A stretch of DNA of 64,000 bases, taken from positions 62,001 to 126,000 of the forward strand of contig DXEG01000036.1 in NCBI GenBank assembly GCA_019115125.1. The letters run 5' to 3'. Positions within the stretch are counted from its first letter, which is position 1. Each line of letters starts with the position of its first letter. The DNA is from Candidatus Blautia faecipullorum. Its GTDB lineage: Bacteria; Bacillota; Clostridia; Lachnospirales; Lachnospiraceae. This document shows, one piece after another, positions 41,730 through 50,502 of this stretch. The position numbers were made by a program, and so were the translations under genes. The notes beneath the pieces are model-generated. The model had not been told where the DNA came from, ran no database searches, and worked only from the letters and a program-made list of their open reading frames with translations.

Positions 41730-44156
41730 ATGGAACTTCAGAAATACGAACAGGAGCATCTGGATATACTGCGCTCGCTCCTCCCGGAGTGCACGGTCCT
41801 TCTTAAAAAGAATGGAGATTTTCCGCTGGGAACCCCGGGGAAGATCGCCCTGTATGGTAATGGAGTGCGCAAGACGATAAAAGGAGGAACCGGATCCGGC
41901 GAGGTGAACTCCCGGTTTTTTGAAACAGTAGAGGATGGATTTCAGAAAGCAGGGTTTGAAATTGTTTCCGGAGACTGGCTTGACGCTTATGACAAAATAT
42001 ATGCTAAAGCGCAGGCTGATTTCACAGAAGAAATCCGAAAAAGAGCGAAGGAGCACAACACTCACCCTGTGATTGAAGGAATGGGAGCAGTGATGCCGGA
42101 ACCGGAATATAATCTGCCGCTGAATGTAAAAGGTGAGACAGCTGTGTATGTTCTGGCAAGGATATCAGGAGAGGGAAATGACAGAGAAGCGTCGGAAGGG
42201 GACATTTTCCTGACCGAAAGTGAAAAACGGACAATCCTTGAACTGAACCGACAGTACAGAAGGTTTTTGCTGGTGCTCAATGTCGGCGGGGTGGTAGATC
42301 TTTCACCTGTCATGGAAGTGGAGAATATTCTGATCCTTTCGCAGCTGGGTGTACAGACAGGCAGCGCTCTTGCGGAGCTTGTCCTTGGAAAAACATATCC
42401 ATCCGGAAAATTGACGACTACATGGACAAAATGGGAGGATTATCCTGACTTTGCGTCATTTGGCGAACAGGACGATACCCGGTATCAGGAAGGGATTTAT
42501 GTGGGATACCGCTATTTTGACAGTGTGGGGAAAGAGGTACTGTTTCCGTTTGGATACGGTGGCTCTTATACGGATTTTGAAGTCCATTTCAAGAGCCTGA
42601 TACTGGATAAAATGGCTGCTGAAATAAGCGCAGAAGTGGAGAATATAGGTGATTTCTGCGGGAAAGAGGTCGTACAGTTGTACGTCTCTATGCCGGAAGG
42701 AAAGCTGGATCAGCCTTATCAGGCTCTTGCTGCATGGAAAAAAACGGAAGAATTGAAATCGGGGGAAAAACAGACGGTTAAGCTTTCATTTTTACTGACA
42801 GATCTGGCGTCTTACGATGAAGAACAGGCAGCGTGGATTCTTGAGAAAGGGGAGTATATCCTCCGCCTGGGGAGCAGCAGCAGAGATACGGAGGTCTGCG
42901 GTGTCATATCAGTGCCGGAGACGTTGGTTACGAAATCTGTAAAGAACTGTTTTGGGAAAACAGATTTTACAGACTGGAAACCGGAAATAAAAAGGAAGAA
43001 AAGTTCGGGAACGGTAATACACTCTCTGGAAGCAGATATTTCCGGCATGGATATAGTAAAAGTAGTCTATGAACAAAAGGATGAGCCGGCGCCGGAGATT
43101 AAGGGGCTTTCTAATGAGGAACTGATCCGCCTGAACGTAGGTGCTTTCGCTGCGGGAGACGGAGTGACAGGCATCATAGGCAATGCTTCCATGTCTGTTG
43201 CAGGCGCGGCAGGCGAGACGGCAAAAGTGGGAGAAATCCCAGTGATCGTTATGGCAGACGGCCCGGCAGGCCTGCGGCTTTCTCAAAAGTGCTTCAGGGA
43301 TGAGAACGGGGTACATAGTCTGGAGAGTACAATGCCGGAGACAATGCAGAATCTTCTGACCGAGGATGAGCGCGCATATATGAACAGCATGATTCCGCAG
43401 CCCGGAGAGAACAGCAAGATTTATGAGCAGTATGCGACGGCAATTCCTATCGGTACAGCAATCGCCCAAAGCTGGAATCCATTTCTTGCAGAACGCTGCG
43501 GAGATATCGTAGGAAGCGAAATGAAGCGCTTCGGCATTCATCTGTGGCTGGCTCCGGCTCTGAATATCCATCGGTCGATACGCTGCGGCAGAAATTATGA
43601 ATATTTTTCAGAAGATCCGCTGATAAGCGGCGTATTCGCGGCAGCGCTTACGAAAGGGGTGCAGAGTCATCCCGGGTGCGGGGTTACCATCAAACATTTT
43701 GTGGCGAATAATCAGGAGACAAACCGGTATAACAATAACAGCGTAGTAAATGAACGTGCCCTGAGAGAAATCTATCTTAAGGGTTTTGAGATTTGTGTTC
43801 GTCTGGCACGGCCGAAAGCTTTGATGACTTCGTATAATTTACTGAACGGCATGCATACCTCTGAACGGAAGGACCTGTTAGCGGATGTGCTCCGCAGTGA
43901 ATTTGGATTCAAAGGAATCGTAATGACAGACTGGGTAACATCCTCTGATATATTGAGCGCCGGTGCAAAATATCCGCCACCCGAGGCATACAAGGTGGCT
44001 CTCGCCGGAAATGACCTGTTTATGCCGGGAAGCCAGCAGGAAGTTGATAATCTTTCGGAGGCGCTCAAAGACGGGCTTATCACAAGAGAAGACTTAATGA
44101 GAAATACCACCCGTATTTATCGGATGGCAATGGAACTCTCAGGTGCTTTAGTTTGA
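41730..44156 (+). CDS. GH3 beta-glycosidase with permuted domain order
   Basis: An 808-residue GH3 enzyme in which the domains are swapped. The alpha/beta sandwich comes first (LPECTVLLKKNG, ALYGNGVRKTIKGGTGSG, to about residue 270), then a fibronectin-III-like domain (about 275-395), a linker and finally the catalytic TIM barrel (about 455-800). The nucleophile is D734 in GIVMTDW, and NIHRSIRCGRNYEYFSEDP and GVTIKHFVANNQE are intact. This arrangement is known from Butyrivibrio and Ruminococcus beta-glucosidases. No signal peptide, so cytoplasmic. AGAAAGGAGAGAATG precedes the start. Preceded by an AraC-type activated promoter shared with two other units. Likely beta-glucosidase; sugar specificity unproven. 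Confidence 0.9.
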   Translation: MELQKYEQEHLDILRSLLPECTVLLKKNGDFPLGTPGKIALYGNGVRKTIKGGTGSGEVNSRFFETVEDGFQKAGFEIVSGDWLDAYDKIYAKAQADFTEEIRKRAKEHNTHPVIEGMGAVMPEPEYNLPLNVKGETAVYVLARISGEGNDREASEGDIFLTESEKRTILELNRQYRRFLLVLNVGGVVDLSPVMEVENILILSQLGVQTGSALAELVLGKTYPSGKLTTTWTKWEDYPDFASFGEQDDTRYQEGIYVGYRYFDSVGKEVLFPFGYGGSYTDFEVHFKSLILDKMAAEISAEVENIGDFCGKEVVQLYVSMPEGKLDQPYQALAAWKKTEELKSGEKQTVKLSFLLTDLASYDEEQAAWILEKGEYILRLGSSSRDTEVCGVISVPETLVTKSVKNCFGKTDFTDWKPEIKRKKSSGTVIHSLEADISGMDIVKVVYEQKDEPAPEIKGLSNEELIRLNVGAFAAGDGVTGIIGNASMSVAGAAGETAKVGEIPVIVMADGPAGLRLSQKCFRDENGVHSLESTMPETMQNLLTEDERAYMNSMIPQPGENSKIYEQYATAIPIGTAIAQSWNPFLAERCGDIVGSEMKRFGIHLWLAPALNIHRSIRCGRNYEYFSEDPLISGVFAAALTKGVQSHPGCGVTIKHFVANNQETNRYNNNSVVNERALREIYLKGFEICVRLARPKALMTSYNLLNGMHTSERKDLLADVLRSEFGFKGIVMTDWVTSSDILSAGAKYPPPEAYKVALAGNDLFMPGSQQEVDNLSEALKDGLITREDLMRNTTRIYRMAMELSGALV

Positions 44157-45344
44157 CCGGCCTTTGGTCTGTTTCCGGTATTGGAGCGGCGTGACGCCGT
44201 ATTGCTTTTTGAATACATTCTGAAAATAGGACTGGCTGGAAAAGCAGAGATAGCTGCTGATTTCAGCCAGTGTTTTTTCACTGTGGGTCAAAAGACTCTT
44301 AGCTTCCTCAAGTTTGCAGCGCATAATGTAAGCGCCGATGTGGATGCCGAGCTCATTTTTGAAATGCTTCATCATATAAGAACTGCTGCGGTTTACATGT
44401 GCCGCAGCATCTTCCACAGATATGGATTCGTTGGTATGGCTTCGTATATAAGTCATACATGCATATACATCCGGTGAAACGTCCTCCGGGATGTGGCATT
44501 CACCGCAGCGCTGGCAGAAATCCATGACCATGACATACATCAGGTGATTGATCTCATCAATGGTCTGGAGCTGTTCGCATTCCTGAATGTAATAATCAAC
44601 CAGCTGGTAGGTCTTTTCGATATCAACTCCTCCCGGGATTGCTCCCATACTTCCAACTTTGGCGGCTGTAGTGATAAAAAGATTTTTTGTGTGACGAAGG
44701 GGAGACTGAGCCATCTTGCCTTCTTTTAATGCAAGTCTGCTGCCGGCAAAGAATTTTTTCAGTTTTGCAGGATCTCCTTCCTTGATACGCTGGTACATTT
44801 CCAGTTCAAAATAGTAAGTATTGTGGTTGTTTTCTTCCTCCTGATCTGTGATCATGTTGTCGATATGGCGGGTCTTCCGATGTCTGGTATAAATTTCGTC
44901 TTCTTGAAGAAGTAGCTGAAGATCCACAGTTTTATTGTTCAGGCATTGATGAAAGAAGATGAGATATCTTGCAAACTGCATATGGCTTGTCCTTGGAATC
45001 GAGCACAGTAGTTCTGTAAGCTGTTCGCGCAGGGAGAGAGACATGGACAGTTCCCGCATGAACTGGCGGATCAGTTCTTCCGTGACAGGCACGTTAAATA
45101 CCGGACCCAAGAAAAGGTCATATCCCGTACCTTCAATCTGTACCCGGCCGTACTCGATATCAGGGGAATCGCCGCAGAAGCAGGGATTCTGGGAAGGATT
45201 TGCGTCGAACAACTCACGGTGATATTCAGAAAGAATGTTCAGGGTTTCTCCAAGAGCAGAATATACCGCATCTCCGTTTTGGGTCAGGCTGACAGGGATA
45301 TTCGTGGCGGAAAAGAAATTTCTGCATAAAGAAATATAATCCAT
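44148..45344 (-). CDS. AraC-family regulator, probable activator of the glycoside regulon
   Basis: A 398-residue regulator longer than usual for AraC. Residues 1-290 form a sensor region without a cupin signature; it contains helical blocks (YYFELEMYQRIKEGDPAKL, AKLKKFFAGSRL) and several Cys. The last 100 residues hold the two helix-turn-helix motifs (ISVEDAAAHVNRSSSYMMKHF and LAEISSYLCFSSQSYFQNVF). AAAGGAACTG precedes the start on the minus strand. Tail-to-tail with the permuted GH3 (nine-base overlap) and divergent to the GH gene at 45580. It sits between two of three promoters that carry the same direct repeat, which makes it the best candidate to bind them. Confidence 0.88.
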   Translation of the reverse strand: MDYISLCRNFFSATNIPVSLTQNGDAVYSALGETLNILSEYHRELFDANPSQNPCFCGDSPDIEYGRVQIEGTGYDLFLGPVFNVPVTEELIRQFMRELSMSLSLREQLTELLCSIPRTSHMQFARYLIFFHQCLNNKTVDLQLLLQEDEIYTRHRKTRHIDNMITDQEEENNHNTYYFELEMYQRIKEGDPAKLKKFFAGSRLALKEGKMAQSPLRHTKNLFITTAAKVGSMGAIPGGVDIEKTYQLVDYYIQECEQLQTIDEINHLMYVMVMDFCQRCGECHIPEDVSPDVYACMTYIRSHTNESISVEDAAAHVNRSSSYMMKHFKNELGIHIGAYIMRCKLEEAKSLLTHSEKTLAEISSYLCFSSQSYFQNVFKKQYGVTPLQYRKQTKGRSN

Positions 45345-45447
45345 TCGTTTCAGTTCCTTTCATCGACCGCGCATGGCGCGGAAATTTCATAAGCAGTATT
45401 CTTTGCATCTAGTATAATTCCGGTTCATGGAAAAAACAAGATTCCAA

Positions 45448-45501
45448 TTTACAATTTCGGAAAGAATTTTGCAATATTTTAAGAGCTTCGCATGGTAGTA
45501 T
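45448..45501 (+). promoter_or_regulatory. AraC-type activated promoter, site A (genes 45580-50405)
   Basis: TTTACAATTT (45448-45457), eight bases, ATTTTGCAATATT (45466-45478), and TAGTAT as -10 (45496-45501). No -35 hexamer; the half-site takes its place. Confidence 0.75.
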
Positions 45502-45579
45502 GTGCTCAGTTAAGCTGATATAGCATGACGGGGAAACAAGAAGAGAAAAAATGAATGTCTGAAAAAGGAGGAAAACACG

Positions 45580-48012
45580 ATGAAACAGCGTATATGTATC
45601 CACAAGACGGAGCCGAACAAAGGAATCCTTAATTATTCCCATTTATTAGACGCCCCGGCCGGAAAGCATGGTTTTGTGGAGACAAGGAAAGGACATCTCT
45701 ATTTTACAGATGGAACAAGAGCTAGATTTCTCGGATTTAATGTAGCCGCAAGATCCAACACGCCGGATCATGAGACAGCAGATAAACTGGCGGAGCGTTT
45801 TGCAAGTATGGGCGTCAATATTATTCGGCTTCACGCAGCGGACGCTCCGGTCGGTGAAGAACCGGGAAGCTGGAGCAGCTGTAAGGAAGCGCCTCTTCTG
45901 GATTACGCGTCAGGGACGAGCAGGAAATTTAATCCGGAAGGGCTGGACCGCTTTGACTATTTTGCCGCAAAGCTGAAGGAGAAGGGGATTTATCTCCACA
46001 TTGACCTGATCGTAGCAAGGGAATTTCAGGAGGGAGACGACATGGATTACCCGGGCGGAGCACCTTCCTGTCTGAAACGCTACTTTATGTACAATGAACG
46101 GGCGATCCAGCTTCAAAAAGAGTATGCGAAGCAGCTTCTCTGCCATGTGAATCCGTATACAGGACTTGCCTTGATTGATGATCCGGCCGTGGTGACAATC
46201 CAGATCAATAACGAGGAGACTGCCATCAAAGGAAATATGGGGGCGGATGCGGGAGAAGAACTGAAACCTTACAGGGAGGAAGTCCAGAGACGGTTCAATG
46301 AGTTCCTTCTGATGAAATATTATACAAGAGAACGTCTGAAAGAGGCGTGGACTCATGAAGGATGCTGTGCATTGGGCGAGGATGAAGATCCGGCGCAGGG
46401 AACGGTACGTGTGATCGAGGGTAGCTTCTACCAGCCGGTGAATGATCCGGAGAGCCAGTGGGATGCGCCGGAGAGCCCGGCCAGATATGCGGACTTTATG
46501 GAATTTGGTATCTATATGAACCGCAAGTTTTATCAGGATATGAAAGATTATATTCATTCGCTGGGCTCGAAAGTCCCGATTGTTACAAGTAATCTGATCG
46601 CAGGGGCGGCAGATGTATACGGACACACCGACGGAGATCTGATGGAGAATAACAGCTATTTCAATCATCCGCTTCTGCCGGTACAGGATAATACTTATCT
46701 GGTGGCAGGTCCGGCTGAGTATGTATCAGCGAATCCGCTGACGATGCAAAAGGGGATCGGCTCTATGGCGACAACTCTTTTGAGCCTTGCGTCTGTTGCT
46801 ATTGTTGGGGGAAAGCCGTTTATGCTCAGTGAGTGGAATGAATACGGGGAGCATCCGTTCCACTCTACGGCATTTGTACATACCGTAGCATACGCCTGCT
46901 TAAATGACTGGGATGGCCTGATTCTCTACAACCATCATACATCGGAACACTGGGACGACCAGCCGGCGGATGAGATCTTGAATGTGTTTGACGTGTACAA
47001 TGACCCGGCAGTGATCTGCCAGTGGGGATTTATGGCGTCTGTCTTTCTGAAAGGGCTTGTCTCCGTGGCGAAACACTGCGTAGATGTTGTCTACACACAG
47101 AACGACTTGAAAACACTGCCTCTCTTCCATGCTATGCCGACCACTTTTTTCCCATATATTACGTCTATGCGCAATGTATTTCTGGATGGAGGAGACAGCT
47201 ACCAGGGCAATGCGGACATAGCGGTAAATGCCGGATTCTTAAATGGCGCTGATCTCTCAGATGCGGAACATGGCGTATATTATGCATGGTCTGAGTACAG
47301 GGATGCGTTCCGGCGTTATAAAGAGGAAAACCGTCTGGCAAATGCTGCGAAAGACACGAAAGAGATTCAGCCGGGAGTGCATCTTGGAGAAAAAGCACTT
47401 GTGTTTGACCAGATCAGAGAGACAGCGGACAACGGAGATTACCGGACGTTTGCTGAAATCATGGATCGTGCGATGAAAGAGTGGGGAATTTTGCCGGAAG
47501 ATGCGGGCTATGTGGAAGGGAAAATGGTTTCCGATACAAAAGAAATCGTTTTTGATCCGGATCACGCACGGTTCTCTATCCGCACGCCTTACTGCGGATA
47601 TTTCAGCGGCGCGCCGGAAAAAGAAATTGCCCTTTCTGATAAGATTTCTGTGGAGGCGGAAAACGAAAGGATCACACTGGCCCTGATCGCAAAAGATGAA
47701 ATTAGGATGAATGGCGCGTCAGAATATATTTTGACGGCAATGGGTACAACCGGTATGGACGAGACAACATTTGGACAAGGTCCGGAGATGATGGGCGTGC
47801 CGTTTGCCGCTGTAGCATTTAAAGGAAAACTTTACGCAGAGACACTGGAGGGCTGCATCCGGGTGAAGGCGGAGAATGCCAGAATAGAGGTGCTAAGTCC
47901 AGTTGGTGAAGTGATCGCTGAACTGAACGGGGAGAAGGCCGGAGATGAGATCCGGTTCACAAAGGACGGCTCTGTTCCGGGTATCCAGTACAGACTTGTG
48001 GTCAGTGAATAA
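45580..48012 (+). CDS. Clan GH-A glycoside hydrolase, GH5-like, substrate unknown
   Basis: An 810-residue cytoplasmic protein (no signal peptide). Its first 450 residues form a TIM barrel of the retaining clan GH-A type: GFNVAARSNTPDHETADKLA with ASMGVNIIRLHAAD opens the barrel, the acid/base is the Glu in TIQINNEET (about residue 213) and the nucleophile the Glu in FMLSEWNEYG (about residue 415). The rest is a set of beta-rich domains. It resembles cellulase-family proteins annotated only as hypothetical glycosyl hydrolases and I cannot give a family number. AAAAAGGAGGAAAACACG precedes the ATG; 59 bases to the phosphorylase gene, so the two are one unit under site A. Confidence 0.8.
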   Translation: MKQRICIHKTEPNKGILNYSHLLDAPAGKHGFVETRKGHLYFTDGTRARFLGFNVAARSNTPDHETADKLAERFASMGVNIIRLHAADAPVGEEPGSWSSCKEAPLLDYASGTSRKFNPEGLDRFDYFAAKLKEKGIYLHIDLIVAREFQEGDDMDYPGGAPSCLKRYFMYNERAIQLQKEYAKQLLCHVNPYTGLALIDDPAVVTIQINNEETAIKGNMGADAGEELKPYREEVQRRFNEFLLMKYYTRERLKEAWTHEGCCALGEDEDPAQGTVRVIEGSFYQPVNDPESQWDAPESPARYADFMEFGIYMNRKFYQDMKDYIHSLGSKVPIVTSNLIAGAADVYGHTDGDLMENNSYFNHPLLPVQDNTYLVAGPAEYVSANPLTMQKGIGSMATTLLSLASVAIVGGKPFMLSEWNEYGEHPFHSTAFVHTVAYACLNDWDGLILYNHHTSEHWDDQPADEILNVFDVYNDPAVICQWGFMASVFLKGLVSVAKHCVDVVYTQNDLKTLPLFHAMPTTFFPYITSMRNVFLDGGDSYQGNADIAVNAGFLNGADLSDAEHGVYYAWSEYRDAFRRYKEENRLANAAKDTKEIQPGVHLGEKALVFDQIRETADNGDYRTFAEIMDRAMKEWGILPEDAGYVEGKMVSDTKEIVFDPDHARFSIRTPYCGYFSGAPEKEIALSDKISVEAENERITLALIAKDEIRMNGASEYILTAMGTTGMDETTFGQGPEMMGVPFAAVAFKGKLYAETLEGCIRVKAENARIEVLSPVGEVIAELNGEKAGDEIRFTKDGSVPGIQYRLVVSE

Positions 48013-48071
48013 ACACAGTTTCCAGAAGAATGTTTTGAGATTACAAAATAATAAAACAGGAGATTGAAGGA

Positions 48072-50405
48072 ATGATGAATTCTGAGTCAACGAAACGTGC
48101 GGAAAATGCACTGTATGAGTTTACACCGGACGGCAACAGCTGCCGGATCTATAAGGCGGAGACGCCCCGCTACTGGTACAATTACCTGTGGAATGAAGAC
48201 CGTTACTGCGCTCAGATATCGCAGGTAGGACACGGGCGCAGCTATTATCTTAGTGAAAAGGCAGATATGTGCATGATCAACCGGGATGATGCCAGATATG
48301 TATATTTAAGAGATGATGCAGACGGAACATGCTGGAATATCGGGAAGGGACCGCTTAACACAGAGGTGGAAGACTATTCCTGTACTCACAGCATCGGCTA
48401 TACACAGATTCATTCAAAGAAAAATGGAATTGAGGGGTCGTGGAGGATCTTTGTGCCGAAGAAAGGCTTTCATGAGGTGTGGACACTGAAACTTCGCAAT
48501 ACAGCAGAGCAGGAGAAAAGGTTAAACATGTTCTCTGCGGTCAGTTTCTATCTGGAAGGCTTCTCTTACCCCAGATACTACGAAATGTACCGCTGCATGA
48601 AGACAGAATTCAAACGGGAACTGAACGGGATTTACTGTGATTCCGCCCATCCCTTTGCTCCTCATGAACTGTATCATGGTTTTCTGGCCTCATCGGAGCC
48701 GGTTTATGCATGGGACGGTGACCTGACAAAGTTCTGCGGATCCACAAGCACGCTGACATTACCGGATGCTTCTGCCTGCGTCCTGTTCCAGAGACCGGAT
48801 ATTGTCGTGCAGGGAAGAGACTGTACCAACTCCGAAGCCTCGTTGTTCATTCTTGGCGGTGTGCTGCAGCATAAAATCACACTGATGCCGGGAGAGGAGA
48901 AAGAGATTCAGGTTGTATTCGGAATCAGTTCTTCCTGTGAAGAGGCATGCAGTGTAGTGAGGAGGTATGCAGATGCAGAATCCACAGAACAGGAGTTTGC
49001 AGAGGCGGAGGCGTATAATTATGAGAAGATCAGCTCTTTGTCTGTGAAAACACCGGACCAGAAGATTAATTATATGATGAACAACTGGGTGAAAAAGCAG
49101 GCGGATTTCTGTATCGTAGGAAAGAAAGGTGTCCGTGATAACCTGCAGATCTCTGCAGCGCTGCTGAATTACCGTCAGGAGAAAGCAAAAGAAGAAATCC
49201 TGGAATGTCTGCGCCATCAGTTTCAGGACGGGCACGGAGTGCTTACATGGTATCCCTATGATGATACGCGTTATTCAGATCAGCCATTCTGGATTATCTG
49301 GGCGGTGTGCGAACTGATCAAAGAGACGGGGGATCTGTCAATTCTTGATACGGAGATTGAATGGCAGGACGGCGGTAAAGCATCCGTGCTGGAGCATGTG
49401 AAGGCTGCGGTCAGCCGCCTGATCCTTGACAAAGGGGAGCACGGCTTGGTGAAGATTTATTTCGCCGACTGGAATGACGCCTTGAATATCACGGATGATC
49501 CGGAGGCAGAGTCCGTGATGCTGTCCCACCAGTTCTGTCTTGCACTGAGAGAATTAAAGAGAATGATGGAGTACGCGGGCAATACACAGTATGCCGGATT
49601 TCTTGAGAAAGAATATGAACAGCTAAAGGAAGATATCAACCGTTATGCGTGGGATGGAAAATGGTACGCGAGAGCCCTAAGCAGCAAAGGAAACGTAGGG
49701 GCACAGGACAGCATCGGAAGTAAGATCTATCTGAACGCTCAGACATGGGCTGTGCTGGCAGGAGTCGCGGACAGAGAAAGATTGACTTATGTGTTGGAAG
49801 CTGTGGACAGTATGGAGCAGGATTTCGGCTTCCCCTTAAATCTGCCGCCATACCAGGAGTATGATGCCCATGTGGGAAGGATGTCCGGGATGCTGCCGGG
49901 TCTTTTTGAGAACGGCGGAGTGTACTGCCATGCTACCGGTTTTAAGATCCTCATGGACTGCTGTACGGGCAGAGGGGAAAAAGCGTTGAAAACACTGAAA
50001 AAAATCATGCCCGACAGCGAAGAGAACCCGTCGGCGCAGTCAGGGGCAGAACCCTATGTTTTTACCAACTGCTATTCTACGAACCCGGGATATTACGGGA
50101 AATCTTATCAGTCCTGGACTACAGGGACTTCCGCGTGGTGCATGATGGGGCTGTATGAGGGGATCCTGGGCGTGAAACGCGACTATGCCGGGCTTAGGAT
50201 CAGTCCCTGTTTTCCGGAAGAATGGGAAGAGGCAGAAGTGACAAGACAGTTTAGAAATGCGGATTATCATATTATCATCCGCAATCCCGAACATATTAAG
50301 AAGGGAAAAGCTGAGGTTTATGCTGACGGTGTTATCTGCGATTTTGGGCTGATACCAGACTATCAGGACGCTAAGCAGCATACGATAGAAGTTTTTATAA
50401 AATAA
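48072..50405 (+). CDS. GH94-type disaccharide phosphorylase
   Basis: A 777-residue enzyme of the GH94 fold. N-terminal beta-sandwich (YLRDDADGTCWNIGKGPLNTE), helical linker, (alpha/alpha)6 barrel with KKGVRDNLQISAALLNY, the catalytic loop FADWNDALN (D466-W-N-D469), and the conserved tail WTTGTSAWCMMGLYEGILGV and LRISPCFPEEWEEAEVTRQF. GH94 enzymes split beta-linked disaccharides with phosphate to give glucose-1-phosphate plus a sugar, saving one ATP. The substrate-defining residues differ from cellobiose phosphorylase in places (GVRDN for GARDQ), so it may prefer another beta-glucoside. No signal peptide. GGAG lies nine bases before the ATG. Confidence 0.87.
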   Translation: MMNSESTKRAENALYEFTPDGNSCRIYKAETPRYWYNYLWNEDRYCAQISQVGHGRSYYLSEKADMCMINRDDARYVYLRDDADGTCWNIGKGPLNTEVEDYSCTHSIGYTQIHSKKNGIEGSWRIFVPKKGFHEVWTLKLRNTAEQEKRLNMFSAVSFYLEGFSYPRYYEMYRCMKTEFKRELNGIYCDSAHPFAPHELYHGFLASSEPVYAWDGDLTKFCGSTSTLTLPDASACVLFQRPDIVVQGRDCTNSEASLFILGGVLQHKITLMPGEEKEIQVVFGISSSCEEACSVVRRYADAESTEQEFAEAEAYNYEKISSLSVKTPDQKINYMMNNWVKKQADFCIVGKKGVRDNLQISAALLNYRQEKAKEEILECLRHQFQDGHGVLTWYPYDDTRYSDQPFWIIWAVCELIKETGDLSILDTEIEWQDGGKASVLEHVKAAVSRLILDKGEHGLVKIYFADWNDALNITDDPEAESVMLSHQFCLALRELKRMMEYAGNTQYAGFLEKEYEQLKEDINRYAWDGKWYARALSSKGNVGAQDSIGSKIYLNAQTWAVLAGVADRERLTYVLEAVDSMEQDFGFPLNLPPYQEYDAHVGRMSGMLPGLFENGGVYCHATGFKILMDCCTGRGEKALKTLKKIMPDSEENPSAQSGAEPYVFTNCYSTNPGYYGKSYQSWTTGTSAWCMMGLYEGILGVKRDYAGLRISPCFPEEWEEAEVTRQFRNADYHIIIRNPEHIKKGKAEVYADGVICDFGLIPDYQDAKQHTIEVFIK

Positions 50406-50413
50406 GGATGAAA

Positions 50414-50467
50414 CTTACAATTTTGTAAATTATTTTACAATAATTATCTTTAGAAAAACAGTATAGT
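50414..50467 (+). promoter_or_regulatory. AraC-type activated promoter, site B (genes 50503-61617)
   Basis: CTTACAATTT (50414-50423), eight bases, ATTTTACAATAAT (50432-50444), and TATAGT as -10 (50462-50467). Identical spacing to sites A and C. Confidence 0.77.
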
Positions 50468-50502
50468 AAACCTATCATCAATGACACAGGAGGAGAGGAA
50501 AA

